DNA of 64,000 nt from Sporisorium sorghi (taxonomy: Eukaryota > Basidiomycota > Ustilaginomycetes > Ustilaginales > Ustilaginaceae), in NCBI GenBank assembly GCA_023212695.1, contig JALCCG010000001.1, positions 1-64,000 on the forward strand, in the 5' to 3' direction. Of this stretch, positions 7,566-15,695 are shown piece by piece. The notes below the pieces were generated by a model that was given only the letters and a program-made list of their open reading frames with translations, was not told the origin of the DNA and searched no databases. The translations under genes were made by a program, and so were the position numbers. Within the stretch, counting starts at the first letter, position 1. The number at the start of each line of letters is the position of its first letter.

Positions 7566-8717
7566 ATGTCGAAGGAAATGGATGTCATCGTCATCGGAGC
7601 AGGAATTGCAGGCAGCAGTTGTGCGCTGCAGCTTGCCAAGCAAGGTCACCGTACTCTGCTGCTGGATCGTCAAGAATTTCCACGCCATAAGACCTGCGGT
7701 GAATTCATGTCACCCGAGACCAGGGAAATGCTTGAATACTTGGGTATCCATCTGCTCGGACATGAGGTTAACCCCGGCACCATGGAGCATGCCAGAATCA
7801 TCATGCCTCAAGGCGGCGAGATAACAGCTCCATTACCCGGGCAAGCCTATGGTATCAGTCGTTATGTTTTGGATGCTCTATTGCATGAGAAGGCATTGGA
7901 AGCGGGTACGCATATTGCCACCAAAACAACCGTAATGAATATTCAGAAGGTGGAGCATCAGATGTATGAAGTAGAAACGAGGCAGGGGAATGAGCGTTTT
8001 CGATATCAGGCTAAAGCTGTAATCGGCGCATATGGTACAAAAAAGCCTCGTGGCGTTACGGCTTCCGATGATAATCGGGATGATACCGTATATGTTGGTG
8101 TGAAATCCCACTACAGCGGAATTACGCTGCCTCCTCGGGTCGAACTGTATTTTTGCGAGGGTGGTTATGTCGGGATGTCGCCGATCGAGAATGGAGCGGT
8201 CAATGTTGCCGCATTGCTGACACTGGACGCAGTACAAGGGAGCGGGAAATCGGTTCCGGAAATTCTGCACGCTGCTTCCCTGACGAACGGAAGACTAGCC
8301 CAGGGAATCGCCGCTGGGACGCCTGTTCCAGGAACCCAGGTATCGATTGCACCGCTCCACTTGTCGGACACGCCAGAGCCATGGTCTGAGTATCCGCATA
8401 TCGGGGATGCACTGCTTATGCTTCCGCCTCTGTGCGGGGACGGGATGTCCGTTGCACTGCGATCTTCGCTGTTGTGTTCTCACTGGACCGACAAGTACCT
8501 CAGGGGAGAACTCAGCTATCTTGATTGGCAGAAGGAGTATACCAAGGAGGCCAATGATACCTTTACGCAGTTGCTTCGAAGGGCGAGAAGAATTCAGAAG
8601 TTCGCTTTTGCCAAAACCAATCGGTTCTACCCTGGCATTACACGGATGATTCCTGGACTGGCATCCTATTTAGTGAAAGCAACCAGGTTATCCGAATCAG
8701 GCATGAGTACACGGTAA
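7566..8717 (+). CDS. FAD-dependent monooxygenase / geranylgeranyl reductase-like flavoprotein
   Basis: A flavoprotein of 383 residues. It has the GxGxxG motif DVIVIGAGIAGSSCALQLA, the RxxxPRxKxCG-type segment QEFPRHKTCGEFMSPE characteristic of the geranylgeranyl reductase / UbiH-like group, and the late GDALLMLPPLCGDGMSVAL motif that binds the FAD pyrophosphate. ATG 7566 has AAGGTGGTG upstream; an earlier in-frame ATG at 7452 would overlap the methyltransferase by 46 bases and lacks a site. As last gene of the operon it probably hydroxylates the aromatic ring or reduces an isoprenoid-like chain. SrsC plays the hydroxylase role in the Streptomyces system. A terminator follows at once. Confidence 0.87.
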   Translation: MSKEMDVIVIGAGIAGSSCALQLAKQGHRTLLLDRQEFPRHKTCGEFMSPETREMLEYLGIHLLGHEVNPGTMEHARIIMPQGGEITAPLPGQAYGISRYVLDALLHEKALEAGTHIATKTTVMNIQKVEHQMYEVETRQGNERFRYQAKAVIGAYGTKKPRGVTASDDNRDDTVYVGVKSHYSGITLPPRVELYFCEGGYVGMSPIENGAVNVAALLTLDAVQGSGKSVPEILHAASLTNGRLAQGIAAGTPVPGTQVSIAPLHLSDTPEPWSEYPHIGDALLMLPPLCGDGMSVALRSSLLCSHWTDKYLRGELSYLDWQKEYTKEANDTFTQLLRRARRIQKFAFAKTNRFYPGITRMIPGLASYLVKATRLSESGMSTR

Positions 8718-8745
8718 AAGCCGCGTTTTAGCGGCTTTTTTATTT
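8717..8745 (+). terminator. Terminator of the polyketide operon
   Basis: AAGCCGC / GCGGCTT stem with a GTTTTA loop, followed by a long T-rich tail. Confidence 0.85.
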
Positions 8746-8811
8746 TTTTATTTTCTAATGTCGCCGAACTTCAATTTCAACATTCTAGCGAATCATAACT
8801 TAGTTTGTTTA

Positions 8812-8840
8812 TTGACAATAATAAGACGTTATAATATTAT
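8812..8840 (+). promoter_or_regulatory. SigA-type promoter for the DinB-like gene
   Basis: TTGACA (8812-8817), 17-base spacer, TATTAT (8835-8840), 58 bases before the start codon. Overlapping TATAAT at 8830 is also possible but gives a short spacer. Confidence 0.6.
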
Positions 8841-8898
8841 GTCTATAATTTAAAAGACAAAAGTCTGATTTGTTTATTTTAAATGGAGGTGGAGTGTC

Positions 8899-9447
8899 GT
8901 GCAGGGGGGACATCCTATATCAAACCCGAACGAGCTTATCCGAAGCACACTTGATTTTCAGTTTCAAATATCATGGCAGATGCTCAACATTCATCTCACT
9001 GGGCTGCAAGACGATGAGTTTCACTCGCGACCTGCTATGAAGGGACTTCACGTGTATCACGAATCTGGAGTTTGGCGTACGGATTGGCCGGAAACAGAGG
9101 AGTACGAGATTGGCCCGCCAAGTATATCCTGGCTAACATGGCATATCACATACTGGTGGTCCATGGTTTTGGATCATTCGTTTGGCAATGGATCCTTGAC
9201 TCGTGAAGAGGTCCTGTCTATGGGGAACATACAAGAGACCAGGGATAGGATTAACCGGTTAAAGGACGAATGGGAGCGTGAAGTGGCTGGGTTACCGGGG
9301 GAAGCGCTGCTTTCCATGGAACGAACACGATGGCCCTTCGAAGATAGGCCATTCCATGAGCTGCTCGCATGGCTCAATATTGAACTTATGAAAAATGCGG
9401 CCGAGATCGGTTACTACCGATTCCTGTATGCTGTTAGCAAAAAATAA
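8899..9447 (+). CDS. DinB family protein
   Basis: A 182-residue member of the DinB/YfiT-like four-helix bundle superfamily: amphipathic N-terminal helix NELIRSTLDFQFQISWQML, then ISWLTWHITYWWSMVLDHSF, where the conserved histidine of the family metal site sits, and a final helix ending NAAEIGYYRFLYAVSKK. Start GTG 8899 follows AATGGAGGTGGAG. It is monocistronic, with its own promoter upstream. Family members are often thiol S-transferases or uncharacterised stress proteins; nothing here decides which. A second, divergent DinB protein lies at 31.3 kb. Confidence 0.8.
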   Translation: MQGGHPISNPNELIRSTLDFQFQISWQMLNIHLTGLQDDEFHSRPAMKGLHVYHESGVWRTDWPETEEYEIGPPSISWLTWHITYWWSMVLDHSFGNGSLTREEVLSMGNIQETRDRINRLKDEWEREVAGLPGEALLSMERTRWPFEDRPFHELLAWLNIELMKNAAEIGYYRFLYAVSKK

Positions 9448-9546
9448 TACAATTCATGGACCCATTACATCGTATAATGAAAATGAAATCGGTGCGAATG
9501 GAGATGCATCGTGCCAATAAGAATTCATTTTTAGGGAGGTTCTTGA

Positions 9547-10344
9547 ATGCGCATACAATATGATCGGTTTCCGGGCGGCGCAAAAAAAGCATTGACGCTT
9601 AGTTTTGATGATGGGCGTGAATATGATCGGAGATTGGTAGAAAAGCTGAATGATTACGGGATACGCGGGACGTTTCATTTAAACAGCGGAACACTCGGGA
9701 AGGAGGGGTATATCGATGAATCGGAGGTGGAGTCTCTTTATCGTGGACATGAAGTGGCTGCGCATACGGTGGATCATCCCTTCCTGGACCAGACGCCTTT
9801 GGAGCAAGCGATAGAACAGGTTGTGGAGGACCGGAAAAGGCTGGAATCGCTGGTCCATTATCCGGTAAAGGGAATTAGCTATCCGTTTGGCACTTACAAC
9901 GATCAATTGGTCGGCCTGCTGCGTTCCCTTGGCATCGAATATGCCCGCATAGTAAACAGCCACGGCTTATTCCATAAGCCGGATGAGTGGCTTCGCTGGC
10001 ATCCGACTTGTCATCATATAGAGATGGTGGATTATGCCGAGAAGTTTGTACATATGGAGCAGAGATTTTCACGGATGGCGATTCTGTACGTTTGGGGTCA
10101 TAGTTATGAATTCGAGAATGATCGGAATTGGGATCTGGTTGATCGATTCGGAGAGAAGATTGCCGGTCGGGACGATATCTGGTATGCCACGAATGCTGAA
10201 ATTTTTGCTTATTGCCGCGTACTGGAACAGCTTCGCTTCTCAGCGGATAGCCGTATGATCCATAACCCTTGTGCTCAGACCGTCTGGGTTAGTGTAGAAG
10301 GAGAGTCGCTGGAAATAAAAGCGGGTGAGATCACGCGGTTTTAA
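9547..10344 (+). CDS. Polysaccharide deacetylase family protein (cytoplasmic)
   Basis: A 265-residue NodB-homology protein. Motif 1 is LSFDDGREYDRRL, with the catalytic and metal-binding aspartates, motif 2 is AAHTVDHPFLDQ, supplying metal-binding histidines, and motif 3 is ISYPFGTYND. There is no signal peptide, so it probably acts inside the cell, unlike peptidoglycan deacetylases. The C-terminal 40 residues form a small extra beta region (VWVSVEGESLEIKAGEITRF). AGGGAGG precedes the ATG. The gene is a single unit ending at a hairpin shared with the convergent OsmC gene. The substrate could be an N-acetylated sugar or a related amide. Confidence 0.85.
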   Translation: MRIQYDRFPGGAKKALTLSFDDGREYDRRLVEKLNDYGIRGTFHLNSGTLGKEGYIDESEVESLYRGHEVAAHTVDHPFLDQTPLEQAIEQVVEDRKRLESLVHYPVKGISYPFGTYNDQLVGLLRSLGIEYARIVNSHGLFHKPDEWLRWHPTCHHIEMVDYAEKFVHMEQRFSRMAILYVWGHSYEFENDRNWDLVDRFGEKIAGRDDIWYATNAEIFAYCRVLEQLRFSADSRMIHNPCAQTVWVSVEGESLEIKAGEITRF

Positions 10345-10355
10345 ATGTAGCGAAT

Positions 10356-10395
10356 AAGGGCTGTCATGTTGCTTCGTGCAACTCTGCAGCCCTTT
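10356..10395. terminator. Bidirectional terminator between deacetylase and OsmC genes
   Basis: AAGGGCTG...CAGCCCTT outer stem with an inner TGTTGC-TTCG-TGCAAC stem, T-rich to the right and A-rich to the left, suits both converging genes. Confidence 0.75.
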
Positions 10396-10405
10396 ATGTA
10401 TTCTT

Positions 10406-10852
10406 CTAATTTTCAATAACGACGCGATTCCGTTTGAGCTTCACCGGTTCGGCAATCGTATCGCCCACAGGGCATTTGCTCTCCAGAAATTCCACAAAGG
10501 CCTCGACCTTTTCAACTGGCGAAGGAGTCTTGATGTAAAAAGTGTATCGAATATCGGAGTATCCGGGGCGTACCTCGGATCGGTTGAAAAATCCGTCAAG
10601 ATCCAGGTCACCTTCCACATCTACCCTGAAATCCTCCAGAACTACATCGAATTTAGAAGCATAAACCCGGGCGACAATGGATTGGCATGCCCCAAGGGAG
10701 GCAAGCAATGTTTCGACAGGATTCATTCCGGTGTCAGTTCCTCCAAGGCTTTTTGGCTCGTCAATAACCAATTCAAATTGTCTTACTTGGGTCACAACTC
10801 GAACGCCTTCTTCTAAATGGGCAGTTGCTTTGAATGTTTGAACATTTGGCAT
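10406..10852 (-). CDS. OsmC/Ohr family peroxidase-like protein
   Basis: A 148-residue protein of the OsmC superfamily (thiol-dependent hydroperoxide reductases). The two conserved cysteines are in ASLGACQSIVARV and ESKCPVGDTI, separated by about 60 residues as expected. The TDTGMNPVETLLASLGAC stretch is the family signature; the N-terminal arginine-bearing beta strand also fits. GAGGAG precedes the ATG. It would reduce organic peroxides in the cytoplasm, although the YhfA/OsmC-like subgroup may have other substrates. It is monocistronic, and no obvious OhrR gene is adjacent. Confidence 0.87.
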   Translation of the reverse strand: MPNVQTFKATAHLEEGVRVVTQVRQFELVIDEPKSLGGTDTGMNPVETLLASLGACQSIVARVYASKFDVVLEDFRVDVEGDLDLDGFFNRSEVRPGYSDIRYTFYIKTPSPVEKVEAFVEFLESKCPVGDTIAEPVKLKRNRVVIEN

Positions 10853-11005
10853 GCTTTTACACTCCTCTTTGTGAGAACAGTCTCAGTACGGATAGGCAGG
10901 TTCTCCATTATTTTAATATATACTATTTAACTAGGTATAGTGAGGATTATAGGTTTGGAATCATCAACTGTCAACACCAATCATGGGTGAGGGAGAGTGA
11001 AGCCA

Positions 11006-11046
11006 TAAAAAAAGAGAGTGCTCTCGTAGTTAACGAAAACACTCTC
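11006..11046 (-). terminator. Terminator of mscL
   Basis: GAGAGTG and CACTCTC flank a 19-base loop; on the minus strand a run of seven T follows. Confidence 0.75.
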
Positions 11047-11060
11047 AGCAGTTGCAGAGC

Positions 11061-11456
11061 TTAATTACCCGTTTGGTTCTGCTGCTTCAGTAAATCGCGG
11101 ATCTCGGCCAACAACAACTCTTCCTTGGAGGGAGCTGGAGGCTCTTCGGGCTTTTCCTCTTCTTTCTGTTTAAAACGGTTGAGCATACGAATGAACAAGA
11201 AGATCGAGAAGGAGACAATCAGGAAGTCCACAACCGTTTGAAGAAATACGCCATATGTCAGCGTTGCATCTCCGATCGTAGCCTTAAGCCCGGAGAAATC
11301 CACTCCGCCAAGCAGCAGCCCGATTACCGGCATAATGATATCACTCACCAACGAGGATACGATTTTGCCGAAGGCAGCACCAATAATAACCCCGATGGCT
11401 AAATCAAGCACATTTCCCTTGAGCGCAAAGGTTTTAAATTCTTTTAACAAATTCAT
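11061..11456 (-). CDS. mscL: Large-conductance mechanosensitive channel MscL
   Basis: A 131-residue membrane channel that opens under membrane tension to release solutes in hypo-osmotic shock. The N-terminal helix and TM1 are clear ([20 protein letters not shown], then [20 protein letters not shown]), TM2 is [18 protein letters not shown], and the charged C-terminal bundle helix ([15 protein letters not shown]) is present. I chose ATG 11456, six bases after CAGGTG; an in-frame GTG lies three codons earlier. Length and motif order match the family fully. Single gene with its own terminator. Confidence 0.96.
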   Translation of the reverse strand: MNLLKEFKTFALKGNVLDLAIGVIIGAAFGKIVSSLVSDIIMPVIGLLLGGVDFSGLKATIGDATLTYGVFLQTVVDFLIVSFSIFLFIRMLNRFKQKEEEKPEEPPAPSKEELLLAEIRDLLKQQNQTGN

Positions 11457-11612
11457 TTTATTCACCTGCTTTTTAATCCATAATGTGAGGCATGTACCAT
11501 TTCGCCACTCGAATTATCCTATCAGCAACTTGCCAATTGCGCAAGATCAAAATGGCAGAAAACTGTAACGTTATCAGGCAAATTCAAAGCCTTTTCTTGA
11601 ATGATGAACTTA

Positions 11613-11672
11613 AAAAAGCTGTCCGCTATTCGGGGGTCAGTCCCGTCCCCCCCATTCAGCGGCAGCTTTTTA
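11613..11672. terminator. Terminator downstream of the DUF1796 gene
   Basis: AAAAAGCTGTCCGCT and AGCGGCAGCTTTTT pair across a GC-rich loop of about 30 bases; T-runs on both strands make it usable from either side. Confidence 0.7.
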
Positions 11673-11706
11673 TCTTTCCGGTAACCTTCTTATTATAGTT
11701 CCGCTG

Positions 11707-12405
11707 TTACATCCCCCAGCGATTGGTCAAACGGAGGCCATCAAGCGCATAATTCCAAATGGATATATCATTCGGGCGGCTGTCCGGGACCTGCAGCGTG
11801 CAAATACCGTCCATTCCCCAATCGATTTCTTGTACATTCTCCAAATCGAGAAGAGTTTGAAGGAAGAGAACATTACATGTGCCGCGAACTAACGAAGATA
11901 ACACCGCATGCAGCTCGGCTGCTTCGTCGGCGGTCACTTCCCCCCACCTGACAAATAAAACGGAGTCGCTATGTTCAAGAATTCTGAAGAATCGATCGAT
12001 GCGATGATTGAGTCTTCCTCTGTAAACATCGTACGAATGCATCCAATCCTGGTTAGGCAATACGGGGAAATCATGCACGGATATGATGTTATACCGGGTA
12101 TCCAGAATAAAATGGGCATCTTGATACACCTGATTTCCTTCAGACAAAACAGCGACTCCATCTTCCAACAAAGCCGAAGTACCCTTGGTCTTCTGCAGCT
12201 GCTCCAGATCCATAAATCCAACGAAGCGATTGTCCAATAATCGGCTGACATCCGAAATCGAGTTGGATATCATCCAGTCCAGCGGGAAGGCAAACCTTCT
12301 CAGTCCACGTTGCCGCAAATAAAGCGAAGGTCCGCACCAACTGCCCAAGCCGATAATTACATCGTAAGCACCCTTGACGTTTTGCAGTTTCAAATTCGTC
12401 ACCAC
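11707..12405 (-). CDS. DUF1796 putative papain-like cysteine peptidase
   Basis: A 232-residue cytoplasmic protein with the DUF1796 (PF08795) opening YDVIIGLGSWCGPSLYLRQRGLRR, containing the proposed nucleophile cysteine, FPLDWMIS, and a later YNIISVHDFP histidine segment. Members are annotated as putative papain-like cysteine peptidases, but the fold also resembles a group of sugar- or nucleotide-linked proteins found beside glycosyltransferases, so the peptidase activity is not proven. Start is GTG with a weak GAGAG site. The gene is isolated, with a terminator on its 3' side and 375 bases of non-coding DNA on its 5' side. Confidence 0.82.
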   Translation of the reverse strand: MVTNLKLQNVKGAYDVIIGLGSWCGPSLYLRQRGLRRFAFPLDWMISNSISDVSRLLDNRFVGFMDLEQLQKTKGTSALLEDGVAVLSEGNQVYQDAHFILDTRYNIISVHDFPVLPNQDWMHSYDVYRGRLNHRIDRFFRILEHSDSVLFVRWGEVTADEAAELHAVLSSLVRGTCNVLFLQTLLDLENVQEIDWGMDGICTLQVPDSRPNDISIWNYALDGLRLTNRWGM

Positions 12406-12779
12406 ACTCTCTTGAACATCTAATCTATCCTATGCGGCTTGCTATCACTTCGCTTAGATGTTCACAGGTAAGAGGGAGCCCATTCTTATAGGGATTTCTG
12501 TTATTTTTGGTCAAGTACGGATGCGTGAACTCTAATTTTGTAGAAATTTATAAAATGCGCAATTCATAAGAAACTATGACGTTCTGTACATGCTATAATA
12601 TTCAGGTAGTGACACAGGCGAGTTAGAAAGGGTAGACTGCCTGGCGTATGCGGGCTTGGCATTTATGAGGAATGATACTATAGAACCGAACTATCACAAC
12701 AGGTATCAGAAACCACTACGATGGAGAGAATTAGGAGCATTGGATATTGGATATTCATTTTACATAAGGGAGTGGAAAG
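12406..12779. other. Non-coding region between divergent DUF1796 and VOC genes
   Basis: It must hold promoters for both divergent genes. GGGAGTGG just before 12780 is the VOC ribosome binding site. A 41-codon frame from 12665 overlaps the VOC start but lacks a ribosome binding site, so I do not call it. No strong hairpin or repeat was seen. Confidence 0.3.
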
Positions 12780-13157
12780 ATGATGATTAGCCAACTTGGA
12801 CAAATTATGTTGTATGTGAATAACCAGGATGAGGCAGTGAAGTTCTGGACAGAGAAGGTAGGATTTCATGTCATTTCCGAAGAAAGCAACGATCAGATGA
12901 AATGGATTGAAATTGCTCCTGCAAAGGGCTCGGAAACCAGCATCGTGCTGCATGATAAGGAACTTGTCGCTAAATTCTCGCCTGGCGTAAATCTGGGGAC
13001 GCCTTCTTTAATGTTTTACACGGAAAATTTCGATGGATTAATGAGTGACTTGTCGAATAAGAATGTCAAGGTCGGTGAAATTGTAAATTTGCCTTCCGGC
13101 AGAGTCTTCAATTTTGCTGATGAGGAAGATAACTATTTTGCCGTAATGGAAAAGTAA
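12780..13157 (+). CDS. VOC family (glyoxalase/bleomycin resistance-like) protein
   Basis: A 125-residue single-domain vicinal oxygen chelate protein: two beta-alpha-beta-beta-beta repeats beginning ISQLGQIMLYVNNQDEAVKFW and ending GRVFNFADEEDNYFAVMEK. The Gln at the start of the first strand and the Glu near the end are candidate metal ligands; proteins of this size act as dimers in the cytoplasm. The substrate cannot be deduced. It resembles YdfO-like glyoxalase family members of Bacillus. ATG 12780 follows AAGGGAG. A terminator follows 70 bases downstream. Confidence 0.85.
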   Translation: MMISQLGQIMLYVNNQDEAVKFWTEKVGFHVISEESNDQMKWIEIAPAKGSETSIVLHDKELVAKFSPGVNLGTPSLMFYTENFDGLMSDLSNKNVKVGEIVNLPSGRVFNFADEEDNYFAVMEK

Positions 13158-13225
13158 GAGGTTGAAAAAATATAACGGGTATCTGTATAAGAGGCTCGTC
13201 CGAGTTCAAGAGTATAGAAGTATGA

Positions 13226-13254
13226 AGAAGTCGCCGGGATCGGCGACTTCTTTT
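13226..13254 (+). terminator. Terminator after the VOC gene
   Basis: GAAGTCGCC / GGCGACTTC stem with a GGATC loop and TTTT tail. Confidence 0.85.
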
Positions 13255-13356
13255 ATGTTCAACGATAATGGTGGTGCGCAGGAGCACACGCTGCCATTAT
13301 ACTTTCAGACTGTATTCGCTATAATGGATACAGTGATTTAGGAAAGGGATGTAATT

Positions 13357-14478
13357 ATGAAGAAAGTCATCATCATCGGATCAGGGATCCTGGGGGCATC
13401 AACAGCATATCAGTTAGCGAGAATGGGAGCAGAGGTCCTAATCATAGATCGTCAGGATCAAGGGCAGGCGACGGATGCTGCGGCTGGCATTATCTGTCCC
13501 TGGCTATCGCAAAGGCGCAATCAAGCTTGGTACCAGCTGGCTAAGGCCGGTGCGCGTTTCTATCCCGGGTTGATCCATGAGCTGGAAAGCGAAGGAGAGA
13601 CAGATACCGGCTATGCTCAGGTTGGTGCTCTTAGCATTCATGCGGATTTGGACAATATCAGAAAGATGGAGGAGCGGGCACATCAACGAAAAGCAGATGC
13701 TCCGGAAATCGGTGAAATCACCCGGTTGAATGAAACAGAAACCCATGAGCGGTTTCCCTTGCTGGCAGAAGGTTATCAATCGGTTCATATTAGCGGTGCT
13801 GCAAGGATAGATGGTCGTGCGCTGCGTGATGCGTTAATCCGATCCGCGCAGAGAAACGGGGCTGTCCTGATCAGCGGGGATGCCTCACTGGAGTATCAGG
13901 CAAACCGAGTAACGGGAGTAACGGTCGGGACGGATCGTTTCGCGGCTGACCAAGTCATTGTTTGTGCAGGCGCTTGGGCAAACCAACTGCTCCAGCCCCT
14001 AGGTATTCATTTTAAGGTGAGTTATCAAAAAGCTCAGATCATGCACGTGAAAATTCAGGGTGAGCAAGAGACAGGCAGCTGGCCTGTAGTCATACCGCCT
14101 ACAGATCAATATCTGCTCTCTTTTGATAAACAGAAAATCGTGATAGGCGCGACCCATGAAAATGAAATTGAAGGTTATGATACTAGAGTAACGGCAGGCG
14201 GTATGCAGGAAATCCTCAATAAAGGGCTTGAATTAGCACCGGGTTTAGCCGACAGCACTTTTCAAGAGGTCAGGGTGGGTTTTCGTCCGTTTACGCCCGG
14301 ATTCCTTCCTGTGATAGGCGTTGTTCCGGGCTGGAAAGGGCTTATAACGGCAAACGGACTTGGAGCGTCCGGACTCACCATGGGACCCTTTATAGGAAGC
14401 CAACTGGCAAGGTTAGCACTAGGAGACACGCTCGATATTGATCTACATGACTATGATCTGCGAAAAGCGATGGATTGA
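13357..14478 (+). CDS. FAD-dependent D-amino acid / glycine oxidase family (DAO) protein
   Basis: A 373-residue flavoprotein of the DAO family. The N-terminal motif VIIIGSGILGASTAYQLARMGAEVLIIDRQ is complete with the terminal acidic residue, and the late VRVGFRPFTPGFLPVIGVVPGW segment with LGASGLTMGPFIGSQLA is typical of glycine oxidase (ThiO)/D-amino acid dehydrogenase relatives. It probably oxidises an amino acid or N-alkyl amine in the cytoplasm or at the membrane. GAAAGGGATG provides the site. No thi genes or amino acid transporters are nearby to refine the substrate. Monocistronic. Confidence 0.87.
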   Translation: MKKVIIIGSGILGASTAYQLARMGAEVLIIDRQDQGQATDAAAGIICPWLSQRRNQAWYQLAKAGARFYPGLIHELESEGETDTGYAQVGALSIHADLDNIRKMEERAHQRKADAPEIGEITRLNETETHERFPLLAEGYQSVHISGAARIDGRALRDALIRSAQRNGAVLISGDASLEYQANRVTGVTVGTDRFAADQVIVCAGAWANQLLQPLGIHFKVSYQKAQIMHVKIQGEQETGSWPVVIPPTDQYLLSFDKQKIVIGATHENEIEGYDTRVTAGGMQEILNKGLELAPGLADSTFQEVRVGFRPFTPGFLPVIGVVPGWKGLITANGLGASGLTMGPFIGSQLARLALGDTLDIDLHDYDLRKAMD

Positions 14479-14617
14479 TAGACTAAGGCATCAGACAGCT
14501 ACTGGCATTGGGCCAGCGCTTCCTTCTCATATCGGCTCTGTAGTGTAGGAAGAGGATTTAGCTCGTGTTTATCGAATGGATATAGGTAGATGATAACGAA
14601 TTAAGGAGGCTGACGCT

Positions 14618-14671
14618 ATTTTTCTTCTATTAGCTCTCATTGGGGTAATCCAATTTGTGAGCAGTGGTTAG
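14618..14671 (+). CDS. Possible 17-residue hydrophobic peptide with ATT start
   Basis: AAGGAGG (14603-14609), an ideal Shine-Dalgarno, is followed eight bases later by ATT and 16 more codons reading FLLLALIGVIQFVSSG, then TAG. A strong terminator begins two bases after the stop. No ATG, GTG or TTG exists in this frame after the upstream stop. ATT can initiate (infC is known) but rarely, so this is either a real leaderless-size membrane peptide, or a gene whose ATG has mutated to ATT. Size and composition recall tiny membrane peptides of Bacilli, but I cannot name a family. Confidence 0.35.
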   Translation: MFLLLALIGVIQFVSSG

Positions 14672-14672
14672 T

Positions 14673-14697
14673 AGCCGCCCAACTGGGCGGCTTTTTA
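14673..14697 (+). terminator. Terminator after the short hydrophobic frame
   Basis: AGCCGCCC - AACT - GGGCGGCT followed by TTTT. Its presence implies a plus-strand transcript ending here. Confidence 0.85.
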
Positions 14698-14725
14698 CTA
14701 TTAAGGAGCGTTAGTGACAGTCAGC

Positions 14726-15226
14726 CTAGACGGTAGTCAAAGATTGCTTCAGCCGACTCGTTTTAATTTTACCGAATAAGAACCGTACGAGCGGTCCCAT
14801 GATCAGGAGCTGAAGCGGGAAAGCAAAAACAAAATTTTTCAAGAATATGGCGAAATAACTTCCAAGCAAAGGCTCTCCTGCGAGGTGATGGGAAAGGTAA
14901 GCTGAAAGTAATCCATACATAGACATAAAGAAAACCATCCCCGTCACCATACAGAATGACATTGCCAATATCGTAATCATTTTACCGGACTTATGGCGCG
15001 TTATCGAAAACACGATTCTCTGTGCTGTTGGACCGACTATAAACAGTTCCAGTAAGAAGGCAATGATAAAGCCCATTACGAATTGACTGATTATGGCGAT
15101 GAATGAAACTTCACCAATTAATCCGTTCGTGATTACATTGTAGGAGGTCATCCCGATGACCATCCCGATGCACATCATCAACCCAAAATAAAAATGCTCT
15201 TTCTTTGTTGCTGGCAATTTCATCAT
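14726..15226 (-). CDS. DUF2798 membrane protein
   Basis: A 166-residue protein with four predicted membrane helices arranged as two similar halves, each with the DUF2798 pattern: HFYFGLMMCIGMVIGMTSYN with FVMGFIIAFLLELFIVGPTA, then MSFCMVTGMVFFMSMYGLLS with NFVFAFPLQLLIMGPLVRFL. The repeated (L/F)xxxGPxxR/Q element ends each half. Location is the cytoplasmic membrane; the function of the family is unknown. GAGAGG lies directly before the ATG pair. It is a single gene, convergent with the small hydrophobic frame. Confidence 0.85.
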   Translation of the reverse strand: MMKLPATKKEHFYFGLMMCIGMVIGMTSYNVITNGLIGEVSFIAIISQFVMGFIIAFLLELFIVGPTAQRIVFSITRHKSGKMITILAMSFCMVTGMVFFMSMYGLLSAYLSHHLAGEPLLGSYFAIFLKNFVFAFPLQLLIMGPLVRFLFGKIKTSRLKQSLTTV

Positions 15227-15695
15227 CCTCTCTCATTTACCTTTGTAATTATAGAGATGAGGGAAAGTCTCTCGTAAGTGACAGATTTGTGAACATTTTC
15301 TGTAGCCGGATTCCAGGTGCGCACTATGAGGGCGATCATCAAGGTGTCTTTTTTTGTGTTTTCCTATAGAACAGCGGATGAATAAATGGACATTAAATAG
15401 TCCTAAAGTTTCAATAATGGAGCATATTCTGGTTGAAAAGTAATATAAAGAGGAGCAGAAGCCCTCATTGGAATTATGGACCTGCGGCTGATGTGCGGGA
15501 CAATCATATCGTGATAGGGTAAGAGGCAGGATAAGACCACCATTGTAAGTGAAAACAGCGATGCGCGTCGGATCCTCCTTTTTTATCAAAAAATGACCGA
15601 ATTACGATTATGGTCAATCAGTATTGTCTGTGCTTCATTCAGCCCTATCCAAGGGCAAATACAAAGAGAATTATGGGATAATGGAGGGAAAAACC
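15227..15695. other. Region upstream of the CYP102 gene, with a possible operator
   Basis: No gene is supported here. TGACC (15594-15598) and GGTCA (15612-15616) form an interrupted inverted repeat about 80 bases before the P450 start, the sort of place where CYP102 repressors of the TetR type bind in Bacillus; no such repressor gene is adjacent here. A 118-codon minus-strand frame opposite has no homology I recognise and unnatural composition. Confidence 0.3.

Noticed and set aside
10376..10816. 146-codon plus-strand frame
   Set aside because: Fully antisense to the OsmC gene, which has both family cysteines and a good start.
12665..12790. 41-codon frame overlapping the VOC start
   Set aside because: No Shine-Dalgarno and it would interfere with a well-supported start.
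15233..15589. 118-codon minus-strand frame with a GGAGG close to its start
   Set aside because: The GGAGG lies inside the frame after the start codon, the sequence is Cys/His-rich without any domain, and it is probably the P450 promoter region.
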